A DNA stretch of 64,000 bases, from the NCBI GenBank assembly GCA_038380435.1, contig JAWZYU010000004.1, positions 24,526,001 through 24,590,000 of the forward strand. The letters run 5' to 3'. Numbering within the stretch: position 1 is the stretch's first letter; each line of letters opens with the position of its first letter. Made by a program: the position numbers and the translations under genes. The stretch comes from Ryuthela nishihirai (Eukaryota > Arthropoda > Arachnida > Araneae > Heptathelidae). Below are positions 32,247-41,649 of the stretch, piece after piece. The notes beneath the pieces are model-generated. The model worked only from the letters and a program-made list of their open reading frames with translations. It did no database searches and was not told the origin of the DNA.

Positions 32247-33657
32247 ACAAAATCCAGCTAGGTGGCGCTCTGAGCAAAGGCTTCAAGTTTCTCTCGTCTG
32301 CCCCAAGGTCTAATAGTAACTGTGTCGCCATCTAGTGGCTGAAAATGTAATTAAAATTAAAGTATTCAGTTTTTTTTTTTTATTCTTTAGGTAGAAAGCA
32401 CTTCAATATTATGTTAATTTCCAGTAACTAGGCTGTATTAATTCGTTTTGTATATAGAATATGTTGATGACAATATATTAAGTATATAGTGTTAAAAGAA
32501 ATCTAATTAAAATTCTTTATTTTGCCCTAAATTATAAGAAAATGTTTTAAAGCGGATTTGTAGAGAGATGCATTTAAACAGGAAATATTGCTCACATTAC
32601 TTCCAATTGGGATACTTAACTGTTGAATGAAAAAAAAAATTAGTAATTAATGCGTAAACTACTGAAAAATGTGTAATATTGAAACACGAGCATGTCGTAT
32701 TTAAGTATCAGAGGTACATGTTGATACGTTCGCTAGTCTTTTTTTTTTTCTTATATGCAATGCTAAAAAAAAAAACAGGAAATCGTCTGTATTTCTTGAT
32801 ATTAAGCAGCTGAAATTAGTGGTGAATTTTCGCTATTTTACATTGTATTTAATGTAGGTAGGCACATTATTTTTTTTTATCTCAGTCGTTAAAAATCTGG
32901 GGATTAAATGCATTTTTTTTTTACTAAACAGTTGTAATAAGTGGTGAATTAACTGAGTAATTCGAATAACAGTATGAAAATCCTATTTTTTTTTTATTCA
33001 TAGGAAATAAAATTCGTCTGTACACCTCTATATTATATACCGGAAATTATCCTTTATTCTAAAGTATTAATATTCAGTAAAAATCTGCTCTAAAATACTT
33101 TATCGCTAAATGGCTGATGGAATAATTTCAATTATTTCTCTGTAAAAATCTACGCAATGTTCTCGTCTCTGCAAAGTAAAAATTAGAATTTCATCGTGTA
33201 CTGATAAATTTTTCATAAACACAGCACTCAGCGCATTTATTGAAGTCCCGGTGCTTTTGAGAGGTGATTGCTTTAAAAAAAAGACGTTGATTTCTAGGAG
33301 GCTTGTTCCGGTAACAAGCAAACAAGCGAGTAACGATAACTTTGAAAGGAAATCTTATGTTTTCATCACTTCTTAATACTTGAGAACGTCACTACATCAC
33401 GAAATTATAAGTAATGTTTGATAAACCATGAAAATTTAGAGAATTACCCACCTTTTATTATAAGTGTAATCCCAGAAATGGATCCTAGAAGAGCTTTCTC
33501 GCAGTGAGCGAGGTCTGACGTTCCAACAGGATGTGAGCGGGTGGAAGTGAGTCAGCATCACGAGTGCACGTGGAGTAAGTCACGTGAGTCCCACTTGTTT
33601 ACCTCCTCGCTTGCTAGAGATAAAACTCAGACGAAACATATATTTCATTTTAAAATT

Positions 33658-33663
33658 TTTATT
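33658..33663 (-). terminator. Right-arm poly-A signal (AATAAA on minus strand)
   Basis: TTTATT on the plus strand, about 320 bp beyond the right-arm polymerase stop. It is the mirror of 30379-30384. Confidence 0.5.
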
Positions 33664-33983
33664 GATTTCAAAGTATTAGGTGAAACAATGACAATGCGTG
33701 CACATGTAATGATTTCCATTGGTTTACAATTTTATACATTTCACAATGATGCTTTTTCACATTGATTATACTTTACAGCCTGCTTACAAAAAAAATGCAG
33801 GTTAACAGAGGAAATGGTTTTTACATACAGCTATCTACATATAATAATGATGACATGTAATATTTTTACATATATAGGGGGTTATATGCACACATTTGGA
33901 TAAAATTATCATATTTTTTATACATAAATAGCTCAAACATATTAAAAATCACAGTGAAATATTCGGGGTTTTTTTCTGTTATG

Positions 33984-36900
33984 TTATTTTTTCATTGTTT
34001 TGTAGTGACCGTACGAAAGGGTGTTATAACCATTTTCTAAAATATATCTTTTATCGTCAAATGGTGACAGACCAAGTTTTACACCTATCACTGTATGAAG
34101 ATGGTGGTTGCTACTTTGAATCCTTGTCAAATCTACTCGACAAAGTGATTTGTTTATTAAGCAGTCTCTGTAATCCTTGTGACGAAGGGTTCTTTTTACG
34201 ATGTATTTGGGGACTCCTTTCCCTGTCTTCATCTCCTCATGTAAACTCTGAAGGGAATACAGTTTAGAACGAAGGCCTGCAATTGTTTGATAGGTACTCC
34301 TGAAAGTTCATCTTTAATTTTACCTAGTACCTTTTTATTACGTGTACTATGCAAAACATGGTCAATGTGATAATCGGATGTTTCAAAACGATCTATATCA
34401 GCTTTCATATCAGCATACACGTCCTCGGTTTGAAGCTCGTAGCACAATGAATCTGTATCAGTGAACAATAATTTAGCTTTTTCTCCATATTTCGGACTAA
34501 TATAGTCATAATGAAAGCTATACATCAATAGTTTACTAATATCTAGAATACTGAAACCAGCATAAATAGGCCTGTTGAGTTTCAATTTAGTTAGCTTTGA
34601 TTGCACACATACGAGGTCGTTGTGAAAAACACGAAAAGCGTGAAAAGCAGGGGATGCTACGAGTTTACATATTCTCTTCGGGCTCTGAGTCAATTCAATT
34701 TTCACTCGATTTCTCAAATTTTCCATCGTTTTTCCAAACACAGCATTATTCATCAGTTTGAAGAAGTCCTTCTCGAAGTCGTTTCTAGCTTTCTTCCGCT
34801 GATCTGTATTAAATTCTATATATGGTTTTAGCCAGCAAGACTGATTAAATTCTAAAACGCGATGTATTTCCTTCAACTGCATACCGAAGGCTAAATATTG
34901 TTTGAGATTTCGATAATGAAGGACATATTTTTCCTTAGAATTTAGATTTGGGGCTAATTTCACGACTGATTGGCTTGTATTTATTCCAAGGCTTTGGGCA
35001 ACCTTTTGACAATATGGGGATAGCATGCTGCTGGTAATCTGAAGTTTCTCAGGGGCTAGTGGATAATCATTATGCTTGTCGTGCAGAGAAACTGGATAAT
35101 CTAAATCAACTTCCAATATGTATCCTTTATTCGAATCATCAGCAATTGTCGTAATATTTAGATCCGCTATTGCTTCTTTATTAAGCCATCGAAAATCGCT
35201 TTGAGGGAGGCATTGTGACATTGCCCATCCATAAAGATTGTTAGCATCATAGTACATAATGTATTTAGAGGGTAACTGAGGATTATAGGCGTCCAAATAC
35301 TTGTTGTTTGCAGTACTAAGACGATTACATATCACAGAAAATCCCCCTCGTATGCCTTTTTCCAGAAAAAGGTACATTGTAGGGTCAGTTATCAACTCAA
35401 GATTTACATTTGTCATTTTTAAGCATGATTACCAGGCTAATCCAGGAGCTGTGTAAACATGACAGGGATCGATTTCATAGTACCTGAAGCATATTTTTCT
35501 GAAACTTTCGAAAACATCTGCTAAGAGGAGCACGTCTGTCTTCAGGTACAAGTCATGATACTGGCCTAGATTTTTTATGTTGAATGTATTCCACACTCTT
35601 ATTGCATGGGTGTAGTCTTCTTCCCCTAACGCTTCTTCTGTGAGTTGGTTGTAAAATGCTTCACGTGGTGGTAATACTGTTTCTTCAAACTTTAGACTGT
35701 TGTCGATATAATCATAGGGGTAAACTCCTTTTCTCAGAACCAAGTGTAGCCTTTCGGGTTCAACGTAGTCCTTTAAAATATGGAACTCATCTGTTGATAA
35801 ATTATTTACTAGCTTCTCAAGAGATGTGCTTAAAAATTGATAGGAGTCTGTAAAATGTAATGTCCCCAGGGAGAAGGCTATGTATGTTTCCATGTTATTG
35901 GGAATGCAATTAATCTTCTTATTTTTAATTCTGCCGATTCCCTGCATAATTAGGTGGCTGTCATATCCCTTTAGGTTGTGAAAGATAACTGGAATCCTAG
36001 TGGTTAACTTAAAGTTCAGATTACAGGAATTATGGGCAGCTCCTCGGAATTTACCTGTTATATGATCGTGATCTCTCACACGATCTGCTCCTAGGGCACG
36101 CTTACAAATATGACAGTCAGTAGTGTCGTGAAACAGTTTCTCTTCATGATTCGAGAGTTGCATTGGCTTTATCATCGATAGTAAATTTTTGATGTTTTCT
36201 TCTTCTTTAAGCAGACGTTCTAAAAATTCTTCTACTGCATTAGGACCTCCATAAACTACTGGAGGTTTATAGCTGCAGTCATCAGGTCCAACAACAAGAT
36301 ATGCAAATCCACAGGGTTCATGATTTGCTGTGATAGTGGTGTGAGATTTTTCAGGGTTAGGCATACAAGTGTTCACTTTCACTAGGAATGATTCAAAGTC
36401 GGCATAAATCACGTATGGAACGGGCTGCTGAAACTTGAAATTAGTGAATTTCAGCCATTTTTCTTCTTCAGTTGGAAATTCTACTCTCTGGGGCCCATGT
36501 TCTTGACAATAGGGGATATGATCCTTCAAGAGTGATTCATTTTTGAAACGGTGAAGGCAGTAATCACAATAGAAAGCCTGACATTTATGTTTAGTGAGAG
36601 GACTGAGAAGTCTACTCATATTTTTAATGGCACAATAATGCTGCTTTTCACCATCCGATAACAGAAGGAGATTTGCATGAGCTTTAAATCTGAATGGTGT
36701 GATGTAAAGTGGGGACACCTCTTTCTCATATCCAAAAACATTGACAGAAATGTTGTTCATTTTTTCGAATTTAGATATTTGATTTATTGTAACAGGGAAA
36801 ATTAAGCCAGATGTGTTTAATTTTTCTTCTAAATGTATGTAGTTGTTAAGGCGCTGCGGATTATCTGTGGCAGGATACAAAGAGGCTAAAACAGACCAGA

Positions 36901-37255
36901 CAAAACATTTTTGGTCGGAATTACATACATTGACAATAGCGTGTTTTAACAGTAATTCTCTTGGAGTAGGGATATAACTAGATCCTGCAAGAGGGATATA
37001 TTTTCCAATGTTCATTTCTGCGTGGAGTACGGCATCCAGTGTCCATCCACTATGTGCTCCTTCAAATTCTTCAAATGAGATCTTTATCTTCTTACACGCT
37101 GAATCCAGTTCTCTGTTTAGGGATGATGTAGGAAGACTTGTGACACAGTTACTTCAGAAAAACGGGGTATAGTGTTCGAAGATAGAAGGGGAGACTTTTC
37201 ACCTGAAGTGCACTTGCACGACAAGGTACCATTTAATGCTACCTTTCGAGGCCAA
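33984..37255 (-). pseudogene. Family-B DNA polymerase, right arm, inactivated
   Basis: Same gene as 26785-30057, inverted. Four lesions relative to the left arm: TGA codons at 37199-37201 and 37154-37156, each where the left arm has CGA (CpG-to-TpG type changes); TAA at 35429-35431 where the left has CAA; and a 1-bp deletion near 34281 causing a stop at 34229. Long open pieces remain (35429-37015, 34229-35416, 33984-34232), and motifs A, B and C are still readable within 34229-35416. The first two stops lie before the first internal ATG, so they would matter only if translation began upstream or by read-through; the later two would truncate any product. Mutations are scattered, as in neutral decay. 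Confidence 0.92.
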
Positions 37256-37702
37256 TTATTCTTTTAGGGGAGTTAGGAGTGACTGCCGTGAGGACTCGAG
37301 GAAAAAGGTGAGGTCAACAGATGTTTCTTCCGTTGCCGTCAGTTTATGTGCTGATAGGGTCCTTTTCATTTCTTCTGTAAACTGACAGGGGTCTTCAGGG
37401 TCTGGTTTTTGTTTCTTTTGGGGAATCCTTTCATCTTCAGAACGTTTTCGCTTATTATTGTGTGGCTTTCTTTGATGCCGTAAAAGATTGTCTTTTCTTC
37501 CAAACTCCATGGCACATTCTTCACATTTGTAGTTTTTTCTAGAGGTGTGGGTTAACTCATGACGTCGGACGTCATCTCTCCTTGAGAATGTCGATTCGCA
37601 CTCAGAGCACTTAAACAGGTTATTCCCATCATGATTTCTCATATGACGAATGAGATTTTTCTGGACCGTGAAAGCCTTCTCACATATATCACATGGATAC
37701 AT
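37256..37702 (-). CDS. C2H2 zinc-finger protein, right arm
   Basis: 148 residues, intact, nearly identical to the left-arm copy. Visible differences include H2Y, Y43D, T57N, M122T and H145P. All twelve zinc ligands of the three fingers are kept. Like the left copy, the frame stops at TAA (37256-37258) and runs on in phase into the polymerase frame, which is broken here. It is driven by the mirrored promoter. Two intact fingers despite the decayed polymerase could mean chance or selection on DNA binding. Confidence 0.75.
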   Translation of the reverse strand: MYPCDICEKAFTVQKNLIRHMRNHDGNNLFKCSECESTFSRRDDVRRHELTHTSRKNYKCEECAMEFGRKDNLLRHQRKPHNNKRKRSEDERIPQKKQKPDPEDPCQFTEEMKRTLSAHKLTATEETSVDLTFFLESSRQSLLTPLKE

Positions 37703-37830
37703 TATGTAGCAGTGAGTTGTAAAATAACTGATACTACACGAGGACGTTGAGAACTATCACTATTGGCTTCTAGCAGTTGAAAAAAATCATGGAGACGCAG
37801 AGAACTGTCACTGGTCAACGTCTGAGAACG

Positions 37831-38050
37831 GAATGAAGATTCTGACTGATGGATGTTGTATTTATACTGGAAGGAGAACTATTCCGCAGAAACTGGAGGA
37901 CGTCGAGAACTAATACTGTTGTAGTTGAAAAAAATCACTGAGACGCAGCAGCAGAGAACTGTCACTGTCAACGTCTGGCAACAGAATGAGGATTCTGACT
38001 GATGGATGTCGTATTTATACTGGAAGGAGGACTATCCCGCAGAAACTGAT
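37831..38050 (-). promoter_or_regulatory. Duplicated TATA/initiator core promoter, right arm
   Basis: Mirror of 25916-26190: TTTATA (TATAAA on the minus strand) at 37861-37866 and 38014-38019, with GAATGA (TCATTC) at 37831-37836 and 37984-37989. The TATA-to-initiator spacing is 32 bp in both. Confidence 0.6.
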
Positions 38051-38682
38051 TTAAAAGACTGTCCCGCAGTAAATGAAAAGAAGCTCCTCTAATTGGCGAC
38101 ATCAGATTTCAAAATGGCGGACTTAATTCACGCTGTAGGAGGATGACGCAATCACAGGGGATGTCAAAATAATGGAATCAGTGGAAAAGAGGGGGGGGGG
38201 GGTTCTTATTTTTTAATAAAAGGGGACTTTCGATAATGGGTTAATTAATGAGGGGGTGACAGTTTTTGATAGGGGAGGTTTAATAAAGGGGAGTGGAACT
38301 TCTGATAAGCATTTAATTAATATGTCAGGAATCAAGATGGCGGAGTCTGGACTTAGTAATTTCGGATGAGGTTAGAAACCAAGATGGTGGACTAACGGTA
38401 AAATCGTGGGAGTTTGTGGTGATGTCAGGTTTCTAAATGGTGGAAACCAAGATGGATGTCGGTGGAAATTACGAGTGGATTATCTGCAATTTAACTGAAT
38501 AATTTCAGATTAATACATTACTGGAGGGAGGTATTTTATTCACCATTGTCTGATTTCAGTCTTAAAAACAGTGAGAATTCTGACCAATGTGCTCCGCCTC
38601 CAGCTTGAAACACACGGGAGGCGGAGCCCATAGGATTAACATAGCTCCGCCTCTGTTCCAGAACCCCCACTTTCCCCCTACT

Positions 38683-38720
38683 GGGCTATTTGGAGCAGGA
38701 AAAAAAATCAAAAAGTCAGG
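38683..38720 (+). repeat. ~100-bp dispersed unit, right part (palindrome target)
   Basis: GGGCTATTTGGAGCAGGAAA resumes the unit interrupted at 25278. It aligns with GGCCTATCTGGAGCAGGAAA at 39310-39329. Confidence 0.8.
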
Positions 38721-38769
38721 CGCGAATATCTGCGTTCAGGTAATACGTTTAAATGTCAGTGAATAGATT

Positions 38770-39550
38770 GACAGTGTAGAAAAAATTATTCATCAAAGTT
38801 TAAAGTTCCTAAATATCTGTGCCAAATGGGTACTCCACAAACTCACAGAAAAGCAAAAAAGGACTAGAGTCACTTCGTGCAAGATGCTGGAAATATTTGA
38901 ACCTAGTGACCTCAAACGATTTACAGACATTGTTGCAGGTGGTGAGACTTTATTTATTATTATATAATTCCCAGAAAGATCGACAACTATATTTGTGTTG
39001 TGGAAGATGAGCTGCGTCGTCAAATCCTCTGACAAGACTTTCGCCCAAGGAAGAGGATGTTCACAATTTTTTTTCGATTCCCAGGAGTGGTAGCCGTGTA
39101 ACTTTACCTGAAAACTAACTACAAATGACCAATACTACACCAACATTATTTTGCGGAAGAGATGAAGGAGCAGCATCCGACAACAGGCATGTCATGGATT
39201 TTCCTTCTTCATGACAATGAACGATGACATGAAGATCGGATCCTTTGATCTGTGGAAAATTTTAATAAGTCGTATGATCATTAGCGACTAAAAAACCCTG
39301 ATACGTTACGGCCTATCTGGAGCAGGAAAAAAAAATCAAACACTGCAGCATGCGATTTTTGGTTGTTTCAAAAATTAAAAACGAACTAGCTGGGAAGCCT
39401 TTTTCAAAGATGTAAGATCTTGCAAAATGCGTTCATTCAGAGTTGCGGAGTATTTCCCAACAGGAGTACCACAAAACTTTCCAGAATTGGCGCAGATGTC
39501 TCTAACTTTGCATAGATACTGGAGCGCGGAGTACTTTGAAGGAGAGTAAA
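38770..39550 (+). pseudogene. Mariner transposase, central and C-terminal part
   Basis: VEKIIHQSLKFLNICAKWV and HKLTEKQKRTRVTSC precede IVAGGET, where the first catalytic Asp of mariner (GDE context) is replaced by Gly. Next come FTIFFRFPGVVAV, a second-Asp region HDNE, then after the inserted repeat unit SKIKNELAGKPF and WRRCL/CIDTG/EYFEGE pieces of the C-terminus. Several frameshifts and stops. Together with 24930-25200 this is one mariner gene into which the palindrome and two copies of the ~100-bp unit have been placed. Confidence 0.75.
39236..39350 (+). repeat. ~100-bp dispersed unit, uninterrupted copy (empty-site paralogue)
   Basis: GGATCCTTTGATCTGTGGAA through GTTACGGCCTATCTGGAGCA plus an A run. 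It matches both flanks of the palindrome as one continuous sequence, with GGCCTA once at 39310-39315, and so shows the sequence expected before insertion. Confidence 0.75.
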
Positions 39551-39559
39551 GTTTTGTTC

Positions 39560-40965
39560 AGGTAAGTGCAGTGATTTTTGTTCTGCAGATGCATGGCAAG
39601 AACTTTTTGAACGCCCATCGCAAAGAGAAACTTTTTGAATGAATTTATTAATTCAAATATTAATTTGAATTTAATTTATTTTGAGAAACCAAATTGAATG
39701 ATCGAGTCTGGCCGGAGGATCGCGGAGAAAAACATAAATGTCGAACAAAGAGTAAACATAATTTTCAATCATTTTATTCTGATGAAAGGAGAAATTCAAG
39801 TTTAATACTGAACAACAAATGAGAATATGAACATGGGTGAAAATATCACAAATATAGCTCATGCAGTTAGAATGCAAATAAACATTTAAAGAAATTTAAC
39901 ATACTTTTTTATAATAAAAGATTAAAAGAAATGTATAAATTTTCAATTTTTTTGCAAAAAAATTTCGACAGAAGAAATGTGCAGCATGCACAAAAAGCCA
40001 TCGCTGCCAGCATCGTTTGAGTTTTGCAAGTCATGCGCGAAAAGCAATAAAAGAGATTTTATTGGTTTTCGTCAGAACCTCTGTATGTTAATTAGCTGTT
40101 TAAAAGCACTTACGGAGCAATGTCAAAATTCACAGAGCATTTATGTGTAAATCCGTCCTCTTTTCTGTTCGTACGCATTTGTTCGAAATACTGTATAGAA
40201 ATTTACAGAGAATAAAAAATTGTTCTTGATTCAAAGTTCTCTGTTCTATTTTTTTTTCATTCTCGATCTTTTCAATCCTTATTTATTTGTAATATTCTTT
40301 TCAATATAATTTTATACATCCGAATAATATATTTTATATTTTGCATTGCTATCAGTTTGTTGGATGAAAGGGGCTGAGGGTCGCACAAAATCACCCTTTG
40401 GCCCACTCAGATCTTTGAATATATTCGCTGAGGACCACTGAGCCAGAAGATATCGCCAATTTTTGTAGAAAAACGGGACAGAAAAAAATAAGAATGTTCA
40501 ATGATATATGTTAGTTTTTGAGTTAGGATTTTTCTTTCTTTGATGAATACCGTCATGATTCTGCGCAATGAGCAGTTTGAAGCCTTGCCGAAAATATTAG
40601 ACAATTTTTTAGACAATAGATGTCTGCTCCACTTAAAAGTTCTTTTGCGTGTTTAATGAATTTTCCAGTGTCATTGAAGAAAAAAATTAAGGAATCGACA
40701 GAGACGACTAAAATTCCACATTGGGCATTAAACATCTAACGAGTAAAAAACAAAATTCATCTGAATGACAGAAATAATTTGAAATTGGAAATTCGATCTT
40801 AAAGGTCTGAAACGCTATTTAGAGCAGATAATGTAAATTTTCTGTTGGAAGTTCTTAAGTAAGCAATCGAACTTATCAGTCAGCAAACTCTCAGCGACAG
40901 AGTCTTTTATCAAGCCTGCGACTAAATGATTCAGAAATGATTCAGTAATCAATGATATCGATTAT
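39560..40965. other. Unassigned AT-rich DNA
   Basis: No gene, repeat family or RNA recognised. Confidence 0.35.
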
Positions 40966-40972
40966 TCTCCAG

Positions 40973-41175
40973 GGAAGTGATAACTGTCTCGCAAGGCGTT
41001 TGCTCCTTTCTTGTAGATGAAGAAATATCTGAGTTTCGAAAACCAAATCCATATCTTGTTGACGTCAGCACAGTCCACGAAAGAGATGAGGAATATGTTA
41101 CTGTCCAAGATTCCACTTCAACTGACATCGCAAGCTGTGGGTCGTTGAAGAATACGGAGCTCATGGGGCCATCTA
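40973..41175 (+). other. Possible host protein-coding exon
   Basis: An acceptor-like ATTATTCTCCAG ends at 40972. After it one frame (phase 1) reads EVITVSQGVCSF, EISEFRKPNPYLVDV, VHERDEEYVTVQDSTSTDI, CGSLKNTELMGPSSG, then degenerates into a T-rich tract. The composition is charged and Ser/Thr-rich, without low complexity, and unlike the transposon debris around it. It could encode part of a cytoplasmic tail or linker. The donor side (near GTGGGTATC at about 41177) is weak. The protein family is not recognised and no neighbouring exon was identified. Confidence 0.35.
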
Positions 41176-41430
41176 GTGGGTATCATTCGATGATTTTTTT
41201 TTTCCGTTTTTTCAATCAGGAATACGAAAGCCTCTGCTTTCACCAAATCTCTTTAATTTTTAAACATGTAATCATCAGAACAATCCGAAACGAGCAAATT
41301 GCAGGGGTGCACTAATTGTACATGTTAAAGTTTTTCAGATCAGTCATCGAACTGTTTTAAAGCAAATTTAATTCCAATAGTAGTTATAAAAAAGATCAGT
41401 TGGGAAGAACTCCAATTTTTCTTTGGAATA

Positions 41431-41643
41431 CACCTATCCCTCGATTTACACGGTACTCAGTTCACAAAATTTTGGCTTTGCACGGTCAAAAAATGCAACC
41501 AGTTTCGATTTACACGGTACTGAGAGATTTCCTTTCTATGTACGTCTCAGTCAGTACCGTGTAAATCGAAACTGGTTACATTTTTTGACCGTGCAAAGCC
41601 AAAATTGTGTGAACTGAGTACCGTGTAAATCGAGGGATAGGTG
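41431..41643. mobile_element. Hairpin MITE, 213 bp, pogo/Tigger-like ends
   Basis: Nearly the whole element is an inverted repeat: 41431-41525 (CACCTATCCCTCGATTTACA onward) pairs with 41548-41643 around a ~20-bp loop. TA flanks both ends (41429-41430, 41644-41645). CCCTCGATTTAC at the termini resembles pogo/Tigger ends. No coding capacity. A transcript would fold into a ~95-bp stem. Confidence 0.85.
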
Positions 41644-41649
41644 TATTTT

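Larger units (their letters stand above)
25279..38682. mobile_element. Palindromic Polinton-like element, 13.4 kb, polymerase gene in each arm
   Basis: Outer ends are AGTAGGGGGAAAGTGGGGG and its complement. Left arm 25279-31793 and right arm 32247-38682 are inverted copies; aligned coding parts differ by few residues (seven substitutions in the 528 residues of the longest right-arm piece). One 73-bp length difference lies at 26194-26267. Flanking hexamers GGCCTA (25273-25278) and GGGCTA (38683-38688) act as a 6-bp target-site duplication with one mismatch, the length known for Polinton/Maverick integrases; AG termini also fit Polintons. Contents per arm: promoter, C2H2 protein, family-B polymerase. 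Integrase, protease, packaging ATPase and capsid genes are absent, so it could move only with a helper. Unlike a template-switch sequencing artefact, the arms have diverged and the flanks are not inverted copies. Confidence 0.9.

Noticed and set aside
28187..38010. Other Polinton genes (integrase, ATPase, protease, capsid) hidden in the arms
   Set aside because: All frames outside the zinc finger and polymerase are under 100 codons, with no recognisable motif in the ~1.7 kb non-coding part of each arm.
25279..38682. Palindrome as a sequencing chimera (missed adapter or fold-back artefact)
   Set aside because: The arms differ by substitutions, a 73-bp indel and a frameshift, have an asymmetric loop, and are flanked by non-inverted sequence with a target-site duplication and an empty-site paralogue. 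Raw-read confirmation would still be needed.
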